From: Stagonosporopsis chrysanthemi
Taxonomy: Eukaryota > Ascomycota > Dothideomycetes > Pleosporales > Didymellaceae
Reading direction: 5' to 3'
NCBI GenBank assembly: GCA_022560025.1
Contig: JAFISE010000043.1
Coordinates: forward strand, 1-64,000
DNA length: 64,000 bases
A model generated the notes under the pieces. That model was not told the DNA's origin and did no database searches. It saw nothing but the letters and a program-made list of their open reading frames with translations. Numbering within the stretch: position 1 is the first letter of the stretch; every line of letters begins with the position of its first letter. The position numbers and the translations under genes were made by a program. Shown piece by piece: positions 34,250 through 44,406 of this stretch.

Positions 34250-36672
34250 TTATAAGAACCGCGAGCAGTCAGGGTCCTTTGCACATGCGATCCCAGAGCA
34301 CCTAGACACCGTGAATTGTATTGGCAAAACTCAGCCACAGCTACAACAGAGGAAGTTTTTACGAAATATTTTCTACGCGCAGACCTCTTGGAAGCTTGCG
34401 TCCTTCCATGGCTTCGATGTCGTGCTCGAAGGTGAGAAAAATCTAACGCGAGCCTTTCCGCTTCAGGCATCTACAACTGACTAACCATGAAAACGCGATA
34501 GCAGGTGAGAAGTGCGTCAGTGCGACCACACCACAAACATGCCCATCGCCAGCTTGGCAGTGACAAAATAGATGTTCTGGAAAGACGTGCGCATTCTGTC
34601 GGCTTTGTGAAGGACTGCTTCACTCGTCTAGGAGCCGAGATCACTTTTGCGTCCCTTTATACCTCAATCCGCCGCAGGATACGCTCCGGATCGCTGACAT
34701 ACCTTCTCGACCGAAGCACAAGCACTGGATTCAGTCCGGAACATGAACAGTCTGAGGCCATGCCCACTTCACTCAAAGTTCCTCCTGTTTCGCTCGATCC
34801 TGTTATGAGGCCATCGTATCAGCTCCCGGCCTCCTCTCACAACGTCCTAACGTCTCCACCAAGGGGGACCAGACGGTCATCGTATACATCAAGGCCGATG
34901 AAGTAGTGTGCTTTTAGTTGCATCTATATTACGAAGCTCTTCCTGACGGAGGCCGTCAAGATTGTTGCGCGAACGCCCTGAGATCTATCAAATGTCAACA
35001 GGGCTACGTTATTTTACAAGACAGTGACTACCTCCTGACCAAGATATACAACGAACTATGTCGACGCAACCGTCATCACCCTCCATCTGACGTGTTATTG
35101 TCTCAGTGCCATGCGACTGCATTCACCTCTACATGTTCAACGCGCTTATACATGTTGAGAGCAGATAGCGCCTTCTAGAGCTGTTGGCCTTCAGCCAGGA
35201 TGGACACACACCCATGTGCTTGAAAATCGGTCTGGGGATCACAGACGAAAATACTTTGATGGACCATCTTTCGGCACAATGCTGTGATCTTCTCCATGAG
35301 TGCTTTTATATTGACCTCGACAAAGACCTCATGGTTGGCAGCATGCTCATCACGCGCACGCCGAATATCCTTCGACCCAGAGCTCACCAGTATCGTCCCT
35401 CGCGTGACTAATGTGAGCGAATAGTTATGACCAGTGCATCAACATACTGGACAATCAAAGGCCGCTTATGGGCTCCCCGATAATCCACACGTACGACTCC
35501 ACACACATTTGGAGTTGAGACACAAAAAACTTCCCGAGCACTGTTGAAGGCCTGGCAAGTATGCGCGCAGGTCGGGGTGACCCACATGGGCATCAAAGGC
35601 ACCTGGACTGGATGCTTCGAGTACGATGGAACCTCACCCAATGTTATCATCTGTGAGATGGCATCAAAGAACGCCATCAAACTTTAAGACAGGTTGGACC
35701 AGCTAAGGTCTGGCAAGGTTCACAAATACTCCCCCAAGTAGAACCCTCGTTTACCCTCACTGTATGTGCCAATTTCTCGTCAGACCGGCTTTGACGCGAG
35801 GAAGGCATTCATCTGCTACTGGAGCATGACCAAGATCGATACAACAGCACAGTCTCGGTAGCTCAGACGAGCTTGTTGTACAGCAGTCGCCTGTCTCCTG
35901 CACCTGGGTGAACCTTGGGGACTTCATACAGTCCGAGCTGGGCCGTAATGTCGGTCGCTTGAGCTCGCATATCACTGGTTCTTTGGAAATCTCAAGAAGA
36001 CGGAACTCAAGCTCCACAATGCCAAACTCGATTTCTCAAGCATAGACGAAGAGCTCGGAGAAGCTACGCACTGGTAGGGGCGTGCAGGTCAATGAAGTAC
36101 TATAGAGAAACGCCAACCAATAACTTCGAGAATAGTATATAAGAAAGCAGCCATATGTTTTTGCATGAAGACAAAGGGTCGAAACAAGGCGGGGACCAGC
36201 AATGCAGAGACTGATCAACGCGTTGCAATAGTCTTAGTCGCCTTCCTCCGGAATAGTACACAAGCAACTTATCAGACATGTCGATCAGTGTATGGGCTCT
36301 TGCCTTTGTAACCAATCTTTGTTTGTCCGATAAAGCGTTAGGGATGAAAGGTATATGCAACCCACCAGAGACATTACAGTCGTCACCTCAGCTTATGTGG
36401 TTTGCCCCGAGCACAACACAAATCAAACGAACCGCGGAACATCTTCCAACCTCGTACAAAGCAACTTCCCATATCGGCGGTAAGCATAATATTGCCAAGG
36501 CGGTTTAGGCGGGTCAAACAAACTCATCATTGATCGCGCAAGCATCCGAACCCAAAGAAACCTCACAAATAATAACGCTGCGTGCTGCTCCTACCACTAA
36601 TAGTGCTCTTCACCAAGCACTGTCACAAATGGTGTTTGAATATGCACTGACTGTGCCTCTTGCGGCTCGAGA
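34250..36672. other. 2.4 kb without an intact gene, coding-like fragments
   Basis: Many short frames, none longer than about 150 codons. Some stretches read like protein rather than noise: a 67-codon plus frame at 35484-35687 (KGTWTGCFEYDG, then NVIICEMASKNAIKL before the stop) and a 75-codon plus frame ending at 35411 (LAFSQDGHTPMCLKIGLG). They lie in different frames with stops between them. The simplest reading is one or more decayed genes, or a multi-exon gene I cannot resolve. Confidence 0.4.
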
Positions 36673-38025
36673 TTAGGACGGGACCCATTCGCCTTTGAAG
36701 ATCCAGAAATATCCCCCGAACGAGTTGTGTCCCCAAACTCCAACGACGCCAAACGGTGTCATCCGCCCCGTCCAAGTCCAAGAAAACCCATTTGCAAGGT
36801 ACTGTTTGGCAGCACTGACTAATCCATCCTCCCGCACTCGACCTGTCAGCCGGAACTCTCCACAGGCATCGTAACCCCTTGTCTCTCGATCAATGATGGC
36901 ACTGATCCTTAATCCTGTTCGCGCTTCCTCGGTCGGTTCCTGCGCAATCATTCGGATATCACGCATGGGTGGATCGATATCGACCATACCTCCAGGACGT
37001 CGAAACATTCGATGGTCGGAATAGTAGCCATCCCATTGGCCGGAAAGAAACTCAGGCGATGTCATGCACCTGTAGTGGGATGTGGCGAAGATCTCTGCTG
37101 ATCTGTGGTACACGCTCGGTATGTCCATGAACTTGGTGAATGGGATCTTAGCTGGAGAGGGAAGGAACTGATTTCCATATCTGGATGCGATGTGCACCAG
37201 CAAGTAGACGAGTGCAGCAGAAGCCTGTGTGAGGTTGAAGTCTCTGATGAAGGTTCCGTGGCCTGGTACTCGCTCGCTCAGCTGCTGAGCGACGACAATC
37301 GCGTCGTTCACGCCAGAAGGTATCGTATCATCATGTGACCAATCAGGAAACAATTGACGAGCGAATAACTTGAGAACTTCTTGCTCTGGGTGCTTGGTAG
37401 AGCCGAGCCGCTGAAGCGTTGTATAAGTCAGCATGAAGCTTAAGTTGGTGAAGTGAATTGTCTGAAGCTTTGCAGAGGCTACTCTGTCACGCGCTTGATC
37501 AGTGGTACGCGACAGCCAACGATTCGCCAGCAGTGAGGATGTCAAACTTGTGTTCGATTCGCTGAGTTGGCCATGGGGAAGCAAGAACATGTCCGGCTCC
37601 AGGGCCAGGGCTGCAGGATGGTGTAGGGCCAGCAAAGGCGGAAGCCAGTCAGCCATGTTCGACGCTGTGGAGGTCAACCAAGCTGCGGGTTTGAGTGCAG
37701 ATAGTTGGACTAGACGTTCGATAGCGTGAGCTGTTCGAACTTGGTCTTCAAATGAGTAGTATTCCACGATGCGTCTCCCCTCTGGCCAGTCAAGCTGCTC
37801 CGGCTTCAATGCATGGCGTGTCGGTTGATCGTATAGGTCCATCAAAGCACCGACCGCACCTGGCGTCCTAACAAAGGCATTCTGGACAACGTCTTTGATT
37901 AAAATAGGATCATTGCAGGCATCGTAAAGTTGGTGATTAACACGGATCAAGTGGAGTAGGCTAGAGCATGGCAGAAACCGTGCGATGTTTTGAAGTAGCT
38001 CCGGGGGCAGGGCAAGCATTGACAT
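36673..38025 (-). CDS. F-box protein
   Basis: Single exon, 450 aa. The N-terminus is an F-box (MLALPPELLQNIARFLPCSSLLHLIRVNHQLYDAC, residues 3-37), which binds Skp1 in an SCF ubiquitin ligase. The rest has a helical middle part and a C-terminal beta-rich region with Trp-Asp-Gly-Tyr-Tyr-Ser-Asp, Phe-Arg-Leu-Thr-Gly-Arg-Val and Gly-Tyr-Phe-Trp-Ile-Phe-Lys-Gly-Glu-Trp, resembling a ligand- or substrate-binding domain seen in other fungal F-box proteins. The substrate is unknown. A second Met at codon 3 is an alternative start. Confidence 0.8.
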   Translation of the reverse strand: MSMLALPPELLQNIARFLPCSSLLHLIRVNHQLYDACNDPILIKDVVQNAFVRTPGAVGALMDLYDQPTRHALKPEQLDWPEGRRIVEYYSFEDQVRTAHAIERLVQLSALKPAAWLTSTASNMADWLPPLLALHHPAALALEPDMFLLPHGQLSESNTSLTSSLLANRWLSRTTDQARDRVASAKLQTIHFTNLSFMLTYTTLQRLGSTKHPEQEVLKLFARQLFPDWSHDDTIPSGVNDAIVVAQQLSERVPGHGTFIRDFNLTQASAALVYLLVHIASRYGNQFLPSPAKIPFTKFMDIPSVYHRSAEIFATSHYRCMTSPEFLSGQWDGYYSDHRMFRRPGGMVDIDPPMRDIRMIAQEPTEEARTGLRISAIIDRETRGYDACGEFRLTGRVREDGLVSAAKQYLANGFSWTWTGRMTPFGVVGVWGHNSFGGYFWIFKGEWVPS

Positions 38026-38560
38026 GGCGACGGGAGAAATTGCAATAGGAGAATGCTGCTGAACTGCAAAAAAAAAAACAGACAGAATACTGCTATTTGA
38101 ATGACCTGGAGATTTCCAGAGTTGCTGTTCTCATGCACAACTAGCGTTTCGCTCCCAGCTGACCCCGCAGGAACCTGATTGTGGCAACAAAAGTCCACTT
38201 GTCAGCCTTGCCGCAGCCATGACATATTTTGCTGGAGTGATAGGAAAGCAATGAGACCTCCAGAGACTATTGCTGTGCGTGTGCCCTTGACCAAGCCCTA
38301 CATACAAGTTGCTGATAAAATTTCGATAAAATTTCCCAAACCTGCGCCTTTGGCCAGCCATCGACAGTTCCGTAAGTGCAATACATGTGGACAAGCAATC
38401 AAAAAATCATACTGGCAATAGCAGAGTCACAGCATGTGTCGCAAAAGTGTTTACTGGCAGAATATGGGCTGCTGGTGCGAGTCATACACCGCCGGCTTCC
38501 ACCGGCATCTCAACACCCACGCGACCACAAAAAGACAACCAACCATGCTATCGAAGCGCC
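38026..38560. other. Intergenic, F-box gene promoter
   Basis: 535 bp between the F-box gene and the tRNA gene, both on the minus strand. It contains a short A-run near 38069 just upstream of the F-box ATG. No other gene seen. Confidence 0.5.
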
Positions 38561-38565
38561 AAAAA
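38561..38565 (-). terminator. Pol III T-run terminator of tRNA-Ala
   Basis: Five T residues on the minus strand, four bases after the tRNA discriminator base, the standard RNA polymerase III stop signal. Confidence 0.8.
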
Positions 38566-38569
38566 GAAC

Positions 38570-38690
38570 TGGACTCGCGGGGAATCGAACCCCGGACCAC
38601 TCCCATGCTAAGGGAGTATTATACCACTAAACTTTTCAATGTTAGTGATGAGGGAGAGCTTGTGTGGAAGCGAAACTTACCCACGAGCCC
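38570..38690 (-). tRNA. tRNA-Ala(AGC) with a 49-nt intron in the D arm
   Basis: Reading 38690 down to 38570, the first ten bases (GGGCTCGTGG, 38690-38681) are the 5' acceptor strand plus bases 8-10. A 49-nt insert follows (38680-38632), then TTTAGTGG onward gives the rest. Joined, the 72 bases fold completely: acceptor GGGCTCG/CGAGTCC including the G3:U70 alanine identity pair, D arm with GG, anticodon stem CTCCC/GGGAG around TTAGCAT (anticodon AGC), T stem CGGGG/CCCCG around TTCGATT, and discriminator A. The insert is not at the canonical position 37/38. It begins GTAAGT, contains CTAAC ten to fourteen bases from its end, and ends AAG. A T-run terminator follows. Whether the transcript is matured is unknown. 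Confidence 0.85.
38632..38680 (-). other. Spliceosomal-type intron inside tRNA-Ala
   Basis: 49 nt, GTAAGT at the 5' end, TCACTAACA near the 3' end, terminal AAAAG. Size and signals match the mRNA introns elsewhere in the window. Removal restores G10-U11 of the tRNA exactly. Confidence 0.75.
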
Positions 38691-39222
38691 GGATTACTTA
38701 TTTGATGAAAAATCTTCCCTAAAACTAATATATAATCTAGTTCTATAAGTTCCAGAGCAGCTTGTTTCTGCATCGCAAACCTCCTTTCTTTCTGGCGCGT
38801 GCGAAACTGCAATACTTAGTCCAGATTTGCGTCCGTTCTCCCGCTGGCTTCATCTTGTGCTACACTTCGCCAAAACCAACAATATCGCGAAGAATAAGTG
38901 GCATTTGCTAATCTAGTCCTGTCTTGTCACTCGATACCGGAAAACGATGCGGCCTTGTATTCCAGGCTTTGGGTCGATAAGTTGTAGAGATTTCGAAGAC
39001 TGGGGAGAAAGAAAGTGCTCTTTGAAACGCACAAGCCCAACAAGCACAGCCCAACTTCATTGTCTCAGCTTAACCTGCTGAAGCTGAAGGTTGCAATCTC
39101 GCGTTACCGCCTTCGGGTACGTCAAGCTTAGATGTGGCGCGGTGCTGACGGCTGAGGACTCTGTACAACTACCCCGCCGCGGTCGGCGTGGATGTCTGAA
39201 GCAACCGCCTCCGATTGAAGCA
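38691..39222. other. Intergenic; upstream TATA of the tRNA gene
   Basis: Divergent flank of the tRNA and the DJ-1-like gene. A TATATA at 38729-38734 lies about 40 bp upstream of the tRNA 5' end, a position used by TFIIIB at some fungal tRNA genes. No other gene seen. Confidence 0.45.
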
Positions 39223-40011
39223 ATGTCGGACACCTCTCCATCCTCAGCGCGCTCATCCACAACCAATGACAACACCCCCCTATTTGACGCTAAGGGTGAC
39301 AGACCTGTACACTATGGCACCCTTCTATTCCCTGGCTTCCAGGCGCTGGATGTCTTCGGCCCTCTGGACGTGTTCAATTCGCTTGCAATGCTGTACAATT
39401 ACCCCATGAAGCTCACCAACCTTGCTGCAAATTCTGGTGCAGTACCTACACATCACCCTTCGACGAGCACTCTCATTCCCTCCAGCGCGCATCCATTGTC
39501 ACATTTCTCCGAGAGCCTTGTTGTCGATCGCACGCTGGAGAAGCAACTCAGGATACAGGAATCAGTCCGCGATGGGGAAAAGAGCGAAGAGGCTATCGAC
39601 ATTCTCATTGTGCCTGGTGGTGTTGGCGTACGCGGCGACGTCGCACAAGAGATTGAATTCGTAAGAAAAATGTATCCGCAGCTCAAAGCTATTCTCTCCA
39701 TCTGCACAGGAGCAACCATTCTTGCGCGAGCCGGTGTTCTGGATGGACGCCGCGCGACCACAAACAAACGCGCGTTCAAATGGGCGACAAGCACGGGACC
39801 AAACGTGGAATGGGCTGCGAAGGCTTGATGGGTTGTGGACGGGAATATCGTCACTAGCTCTGGCATCTCTGCCGGTATCGACGCTTCTTACGCTTTTGTT
39901 GCGCTGAACTATGGAGAGGATGTTGCTGCAAGTCTGTCGGATAGTGCAGAGTATGTCCGGTGGATGGATCCCGATTATGATCCTTTCAGCAAGAGGTGGA
40001 ATCTTTCATAG
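39223..40011 (+). pseudogene. DJ-1/PfpI family protein with in-frame TGA
   Basis: 263 codons in one frame with an internal TGA at codon 202 (39826-39828). Before the stop: beta-strand Tyr-Gly-Thr-Leu-Leu-Phe-Pro-Gly-Phe-Gln-Ala-Leu-Asp-Val-Phe-Gly, Asp-Ile-Leu-Ile-Val-Pro-Gly-Gly, and the nucleophile elbow with Cys161 in SICTGATILARAGVLDGRRA. After the stop the same frame continues with WVVDGNIVTSSGISAGIDA and a further 40 residues to TAG, exactly the segment that ends this family. A TGA from CGA by one C-to-T change would restore the expected Lys-Ala-Arg-Trp. So this is a recent nonsense allele or a sequencing error. The truncated product would lack the C-terminal quarter of the fold. Likely ancestral role is a ThiJ/isonitrile-hydratase-like enzyme. 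Confidence 0.8.
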
Positions 40012-40233
40012 TGTACAATATGTCAAGAAGTCGCGCCGACGTAATATCAAAGAGAAGTCATGCTGTTCCTATTGATACCCTTTACTTACTGTATCTTTTG
40101 TGAATGATATACACAATACAACCACGATGCTATTGTCGTGAAGGTGTTTGCCTAAACTACTTCTCACACTACATTTAATCACTCATCGCAAACTTGTTCC
40201 AACACACTAGGAAACCGACCGCCAAACTCCACC

Positions 40234-41310
40234 ATGCAAAGCCAACGTCAAAAGCTCGCCGCGCTCGATGCGGGGATTAGGACTTCCAAACCAGACCGCT
40301 TCACTCCTCTTCTCGCAGTGATTCGCATCGGACTCGGCGATCATTGGGCGTTCTATGAAGAGTGCATCCAAGGCGTCCTGTATGCGGCCGCTAAGCAGCA
40401 AGACACCACTGCGTGGACGGAGCAGATGCAGGAGCTAGTCCAAAGTATCGAGAAAGTACAGATCAGTCACGAAGGTATCATGTTCCTGCTTCGAGACATG
40501 GGTGTTCACCCGCTCAAGCAGCAGAGCTGGAGTGAAGGACACGGAGACATGGGTAAGTTCACTTCACCTACTCTTTCACCGCATGAACACCATCTGGAGA
40601 GAACACTCTCATCGAAGGCCGACGCGGGCTTCTCTCCATCACAACCATCCCACACCATGACCTCTCTACTTGCTCTCCGGCCTGCGCGACCAACCACACC
40701 TGCTACCGCAGAGTGGCCAACGCACCGGACACCAACACCTCACCCTCTGCAACAGCAGTCTCAGTCGCAGTTAGAACAACAGCAAGATTTACAGAAGTCA
40801 CAGCAGCCAGAGCTGCAGCTGCAGCAGCCGCCGCAGATGCAGCAACAGATACAGCAGCAGATGCCGCAACCACACCAACCACGCGTCCTCCGCGACGGGG
40901 TACTTCCCTTCGACTTCAGTGCACCCGTTCTTCCCGGGCTGACCTTTCCCAAGAACCTCAGAGCATACCATTACCCGCCCGAAACCCTTACGACGACCAA
41001 GGACTACGTGTCTCCACCACCAACGCCACTGCGAGAGTCCTCGAAAGACCCGGTGTTCTTCAAGGACGACGTGCTGAAGGGGGAAGTTGCTGAGGTGTTT
41101 GGATGTACTGGGGGGTCTGAGAGTGATGGGCAGGTTGGTTGTGGTGGTGTGCGGCAGCAAAATCAGAGGCTGCCGTATGTGCCTGCGGATGATGATTTGG
41201 TGGCTTGGAAGATGCGAGAGGTTCACGCTGAGGGCGAGACTGGCGAGGTGAAGGCAAGTGAGGCTGGCACGTGGCCGCCGTGGAACTTTCGGTTTGATTT
41301 GGAGATGTGA
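40234..41310 (+). CDS. Glutamine-rich hypothetical protein
   Basis: Single exon, 358 aa. Residues 1-100 are helical and well composed (LLAVIRIGLGDHWAFYEECIQGVLYAAA). Then comes a disordered Ser/Pro/Thr region, a Gln-rich block at about 175-215 encoded by CAG/CAA repeats, and a C-terminal part ending Thr-Trp-Pro-Pro-Trp-Asn-Phe. A GTAAGT at 40551 could be a donor for an intron inside the disordered region, but no splicing is needed to keep the frame. Gln-rich tracts are common in transcription co-regulators. No family recognised. Confidence 0.65.
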   Translation: MQSQRQKLAALDAGIRTSKPDRFTPLLAVIRIGLGDHWAFYEECIQGVLYAAAKQQDTTAWTEQMQELVQSIEKVQISHEGIMFLLRDMGVHPLKQQSWSEGHGDMGKFTSPTLSPHEHHLERTLSSKADAGFSPSQPSHTMTSLLALRPARPTTPATAEWPTHRTPTPHPLQQQSQSQLEQQQDLQKSQQPELQLQQPPQMQQQIQQQMPQPHQPRVLRDGVLPFDFSAPVLPGLTFPKNLRAYHYPPETLTTTKDYVSPPPTPLRESSKDPVFFKDDVLKGEVAEVFGCTGGSESDGQVGCGGVRQQNQRLPYVPADDDLVAWKMREVHAEGETGEVKASEAGTWPPWNFRFDLEM

Positions 41311-41563
41311 ATAAGGTTCCCTTGGACTGCGGGAGCGACATACAATAGCGTTTTGCAGCCTTGAATGGCTGATACATGATTTTTGGGCACATTGGGCAAG
41401 AAGATTACTTCAGGGCACTACACTGATTCGGGACAATAAGTTTGATACCACTCTCCAAAATTTGATCATGAATGAATCTTTGGTTTGCATCTTACATATG
41501 CGCCATGTCCCAACATCTGGCCTAGTGTTGTAACCCATTATGGATTTCCCTGTAACTTTCTTC

Positions 41564-42481
41564 TCACAAGTCCTTCACCACTTGCTGGACGACATCATCA
41601 AGACTCTCCTCCTTCAGGCCCAGCAGCTCGTTCGCAAAAGCTTCCCTCTTCTTCCAGTCCGCCGCAACAACGCCCCAGATCGCGACCACCTCCTCGCGAG
41701 CATCATGATCGCCGTCCAGCATCTTCGGCCTGACGACCTTCAACTCCGCCTCACTGTCCTGATCAATCCTCTCGAACTTATCGCCCGTCGCCTTTTCCAG
41801 CGCCGCGAGCACCTCTAGCTGCGTGACATGGAGGCTGTGAACATAGAGCAGCTTATTCTCCGTCTCCTTGGACTTCTCCAGGATCTTCACGACAGCACTG
41901 CCGATAAACGGCAACGTCGACGCAGAGAATTTGATGTTCCCACCATCAAGCAGATACGCTTTTCGGCCTCTGACATCAAACTTCAGCAGCCCGTTGCCCA
42001 GACCCCAGTCGAAGAAATGGGCATTGATCAAACTCGTCCATGTCAGCTTCCCCCTGCTTCCGTCTCGCTCCTTCTTCTCAAGCTCAACAAGGTAGTCGCG
42101 GATGCCCTTCTTGCCCTTCATCAACGGCAGGATCTCATTCGTCTTGTCGTCTGCAGAGTCGCAGCTGCCAAAGTCGGCGGGCAGGACTCTCTTCACGCCG
42201 CCTTTGAAAGCGGCATCGATGAGTTTTCTTTGCTGCTCGACGTTGCTTCCGGCTATGGCGATGACAAGGGCGTCGATCTCCTTCTCCTGGAACTCTTGGG
42301 CTACTGCGTCGACGTTGAGGTCATCGGGGACCGTGATGACTTGTGTCCGGGGGTACACTGATTTCGAGGTCTGACGGTTGATTACCCAGATGTTGAACTC
42401 GGATTTCTTGAGTGCTTCTAGGACGGGCTTGCCCAGTGTGCCGTTGCCACCGATGATGGCGACGTTTTGGATAGCTGACAT
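41564..42481 (-). CDS. NmrA-like / isoflavone-reductase-type NAD(P)-binding protein
   Basis: Single exon, 305 aa from the ATG at 42481, chosen because the Rossmann fold begins seven residues later (AIIGGNGTLGKPV); the frame is open to 42526. The glycine motif, the Ile-Asn-Arg after strand 2 that would hold an NADP phosphate, Ile-Asp-Ala-Leu-Val-Ile-Ala-Ile-Ala-Gly and Val-Lys-Arg-Val-Leu-Pro-Ala-Asp-Phe-Gly are typical of atypical SDRs in the NmrA/PCBER group. These act either as redox-sensing regulators or as small-molecule reductases. The substrate is unknown. Confidence 0.85.
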   Translation of the reverse strand: MSAIQNVAIIGGNGTLGKPVLEALKKSEFNIWVINRQTSKSVYPRTQVITVPDDLNVDAVAQEFQEKEIDALVIAIAGSNVEQQRKLIDAAFKGGVKRVLPADFGSCDSADDKTNEILPLMKGKKGIRDYLVELEKKERDGSRGKLTWTSLINAHFFDWGLGNGLLKFDVRGRKAYLLDGGNIKFSASTLPFIGSAVVKILEKSKETENKLLYVHSLHVTQLEVLAALEKATGDKFERIDQDSEAELKVVRPKMLDGDHDAREEVVAIWGVVAADWKKREAFANELLGLKEESLDDVVQQVVKDL

Positions 42482-43431
42482 TTTGCCAATGTGTGCGGTG
42501 CTCAGAAAATGGTAAATTGACGTCAATTATCGATTGTAAGTTGCAAAAGGAAGTTTCCAGAGAGCTTGGGAAGTTCAATGACGATGAGGTTGGCGAGCGG
42601 ATACTCTACTATGTGGGGTGCGCTTATGTACGCTATCCAGCTGCAGGGCGATGGCTCGGAATACTCGCCTGTTTAGGTGATTTTTATTCCGCAATGGCTC
42701 CGAGCATCCTCCACGCATGTCCTCTTGCTGTATCTGCACATGAACTTTACCACTCACAAGGCTTTCGAAGTATCAGCCCGACTTGCAATAGGCCGCCCTG
42801 TAGATGGTGTATGGCGTCATCGTGGGATAGTATTGGATGCTCTTGCGTCTGCTTGATGAATACAATAATCTGGGTAACGTAAAGACGTCCCAGTCCAACG
42901 TGATTGCGAATCTTTCCATCCGAGAAATAAAGGGATCGTCCATTGCTGTGTTCTTGTATGTGATAAGCCAATGCGGAGATTTGCAGTACATATCGCAGCC
43001 CATCTGGTCGTCAACCAAGTCATACGATTCACTCTTTGATTGCAGGAGCTATCAGTACTGGGAACACGCTACAGAAGGCGTGTATGGCCATCAATAATAT
43101 TATCTGGTAGGAAATGCGCGGTTTCTGGTTACTCGCAATGAGTTGGCAAGCTGTACGGTCTTCTTCCTGTCGTGGCGTGACCTGCGGTCGAACCACCACA
43201 AATGTATCGTAAGACACAACACACCACTTGGGCGCGCGGCAGTGCACCCCATGCACCACGGGGACTTCGTCGGAGGAGGCCAGTATGGTTTATAAAGATA
43301 CTGAGCTTGACTGGTTATGACAACGGCCTAAATCCATTAGCATTGACTTTCTGCAACGCGCGACAACCCTCTAGAACGAAGCACCGAGCGACAATATCAG
43401 ACCTCACCTGCATTGATAGTAGTTGCCCAAT
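42482..43431. other. Intergenic, divergent promoters
   Basis: 950 bp between the NmrA-like and protoglobin genes. Small frames on both strands without features. No gene seen. Confidence 0.5.
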
Positions 43432-44406
43432 ATGGCTCCCTTGCAGCGTCGACCGATGCAGCACATTGACCGCCGGGACTTGTACACCAACCTCGAAACT
43501 CGAGTACAATACTTGCAATCGTTCCTCGACTTCAGCGCACGTACGTGCCTTCAGAGCGATTGCGTATAATTGCATTACTGATTTACAGCAGGCGACATCG
43601 AGAACCTTATCACAGGAGCGAAGTACATCAGAGCACTCATACCGGCTGTAGTCAACATCGTCTACAAGAAGCTGCTGCAATATGATATCACTGCGCGAGC
43701 ATTCGAGACACGGTCAACATCATACGAAGGACCGGTCGATCCCAACCTCAGCGAGAACTCACCTCAAATCATGCACCGAAAGATGTTCCTTCGCGGGTAT
43801 CTGAACAAGCTCTGCAGCGACCCCTCGAAGATGGAGTTCTGGGAATACCTCGACAAGGTCGGTATGATGCACGTTGGGCAAGGGCGAGCACACCCACTGC
43901 ACGTGGAGTACGTACACATTGGCGCTACACTGTCATTCGTGCAAGACATTTTGACTGAGGCTATCCTCTCGCATCCTAAGATGAGGATGGAACGCAAAAT
44001 TGGGCTTGTCAAGGCGCTTTCCAAGGTTATCTGGATCCAGAACGACCTGTTCGCTAAGTGGTACGTCCGCGATGGCGACGAGTTCACGGACGATGCGCTC
44101 GTCCCAGAGATCGAGCCGGAGGGATACCTTCACGGGAGAAAGATTCTGCACAATGGCAGTGAGAGCGAAAGCGAGATTGAAGACGCCGCCATGGCAGCTG
44201 GGACATGTCCTTTCAAAGATCTGGCAACATCACCACGCAGCAGCGGCACTTTACGGCAGGGCATGGAGAAGATGAGTTTGGACGAGTCCCCACAGAAGGA
44301 AGGGCCTCGTTCGCCGGAAGCCGAGAACATCCGCACTGCCCCAGCATCGCCAAACGGGAGGACATGCCCTGTGAGTGGGATACCGCAAGCGGTGAGCAGC
44401 GCGTAG
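43432..44406 (+). CDS. Fungal protoglobin-domain protein
   Basis: Two exons (43432-43540, 43589-44406), 48-nt intron, 308 aa. Residues of about 10-210 match the protoglobin/globin-coupled-sensor fold: helix pattern Leu-Glu-Thr-Arg-Val-Gln-Tyr-Leu, Asp-Ile-Glu-Asn-Leu, then Met-His-Arg-Lys-Met-Phe-Leu-Arg-Gly-Tyr-Leu and Gly-Met-Met-His-Val-Gly. The proximal heme His is most likely in the His-Val-Gly-Gln-Gly segment or in His-Val-Glu-Tyr-Val-His-Ile-Gly. The C-terminal 100 residues are disordered and Ser/Pro/Glu-rich, with no kinase, cyclase or methyl-accepting output domain. A role in binding O2, CO or NO is inferred from the fold. Confidence 0.8.

Noticed and set aside
38570..38640. 5'-truncated tRNA pseudogene
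   Set aside because: At first the tRNA seemed to lack its acceptor strand, but the exact matching ten bases, with the G3:U70 pair, were found 49 nt upstream, so an insertion fits better than truncation.
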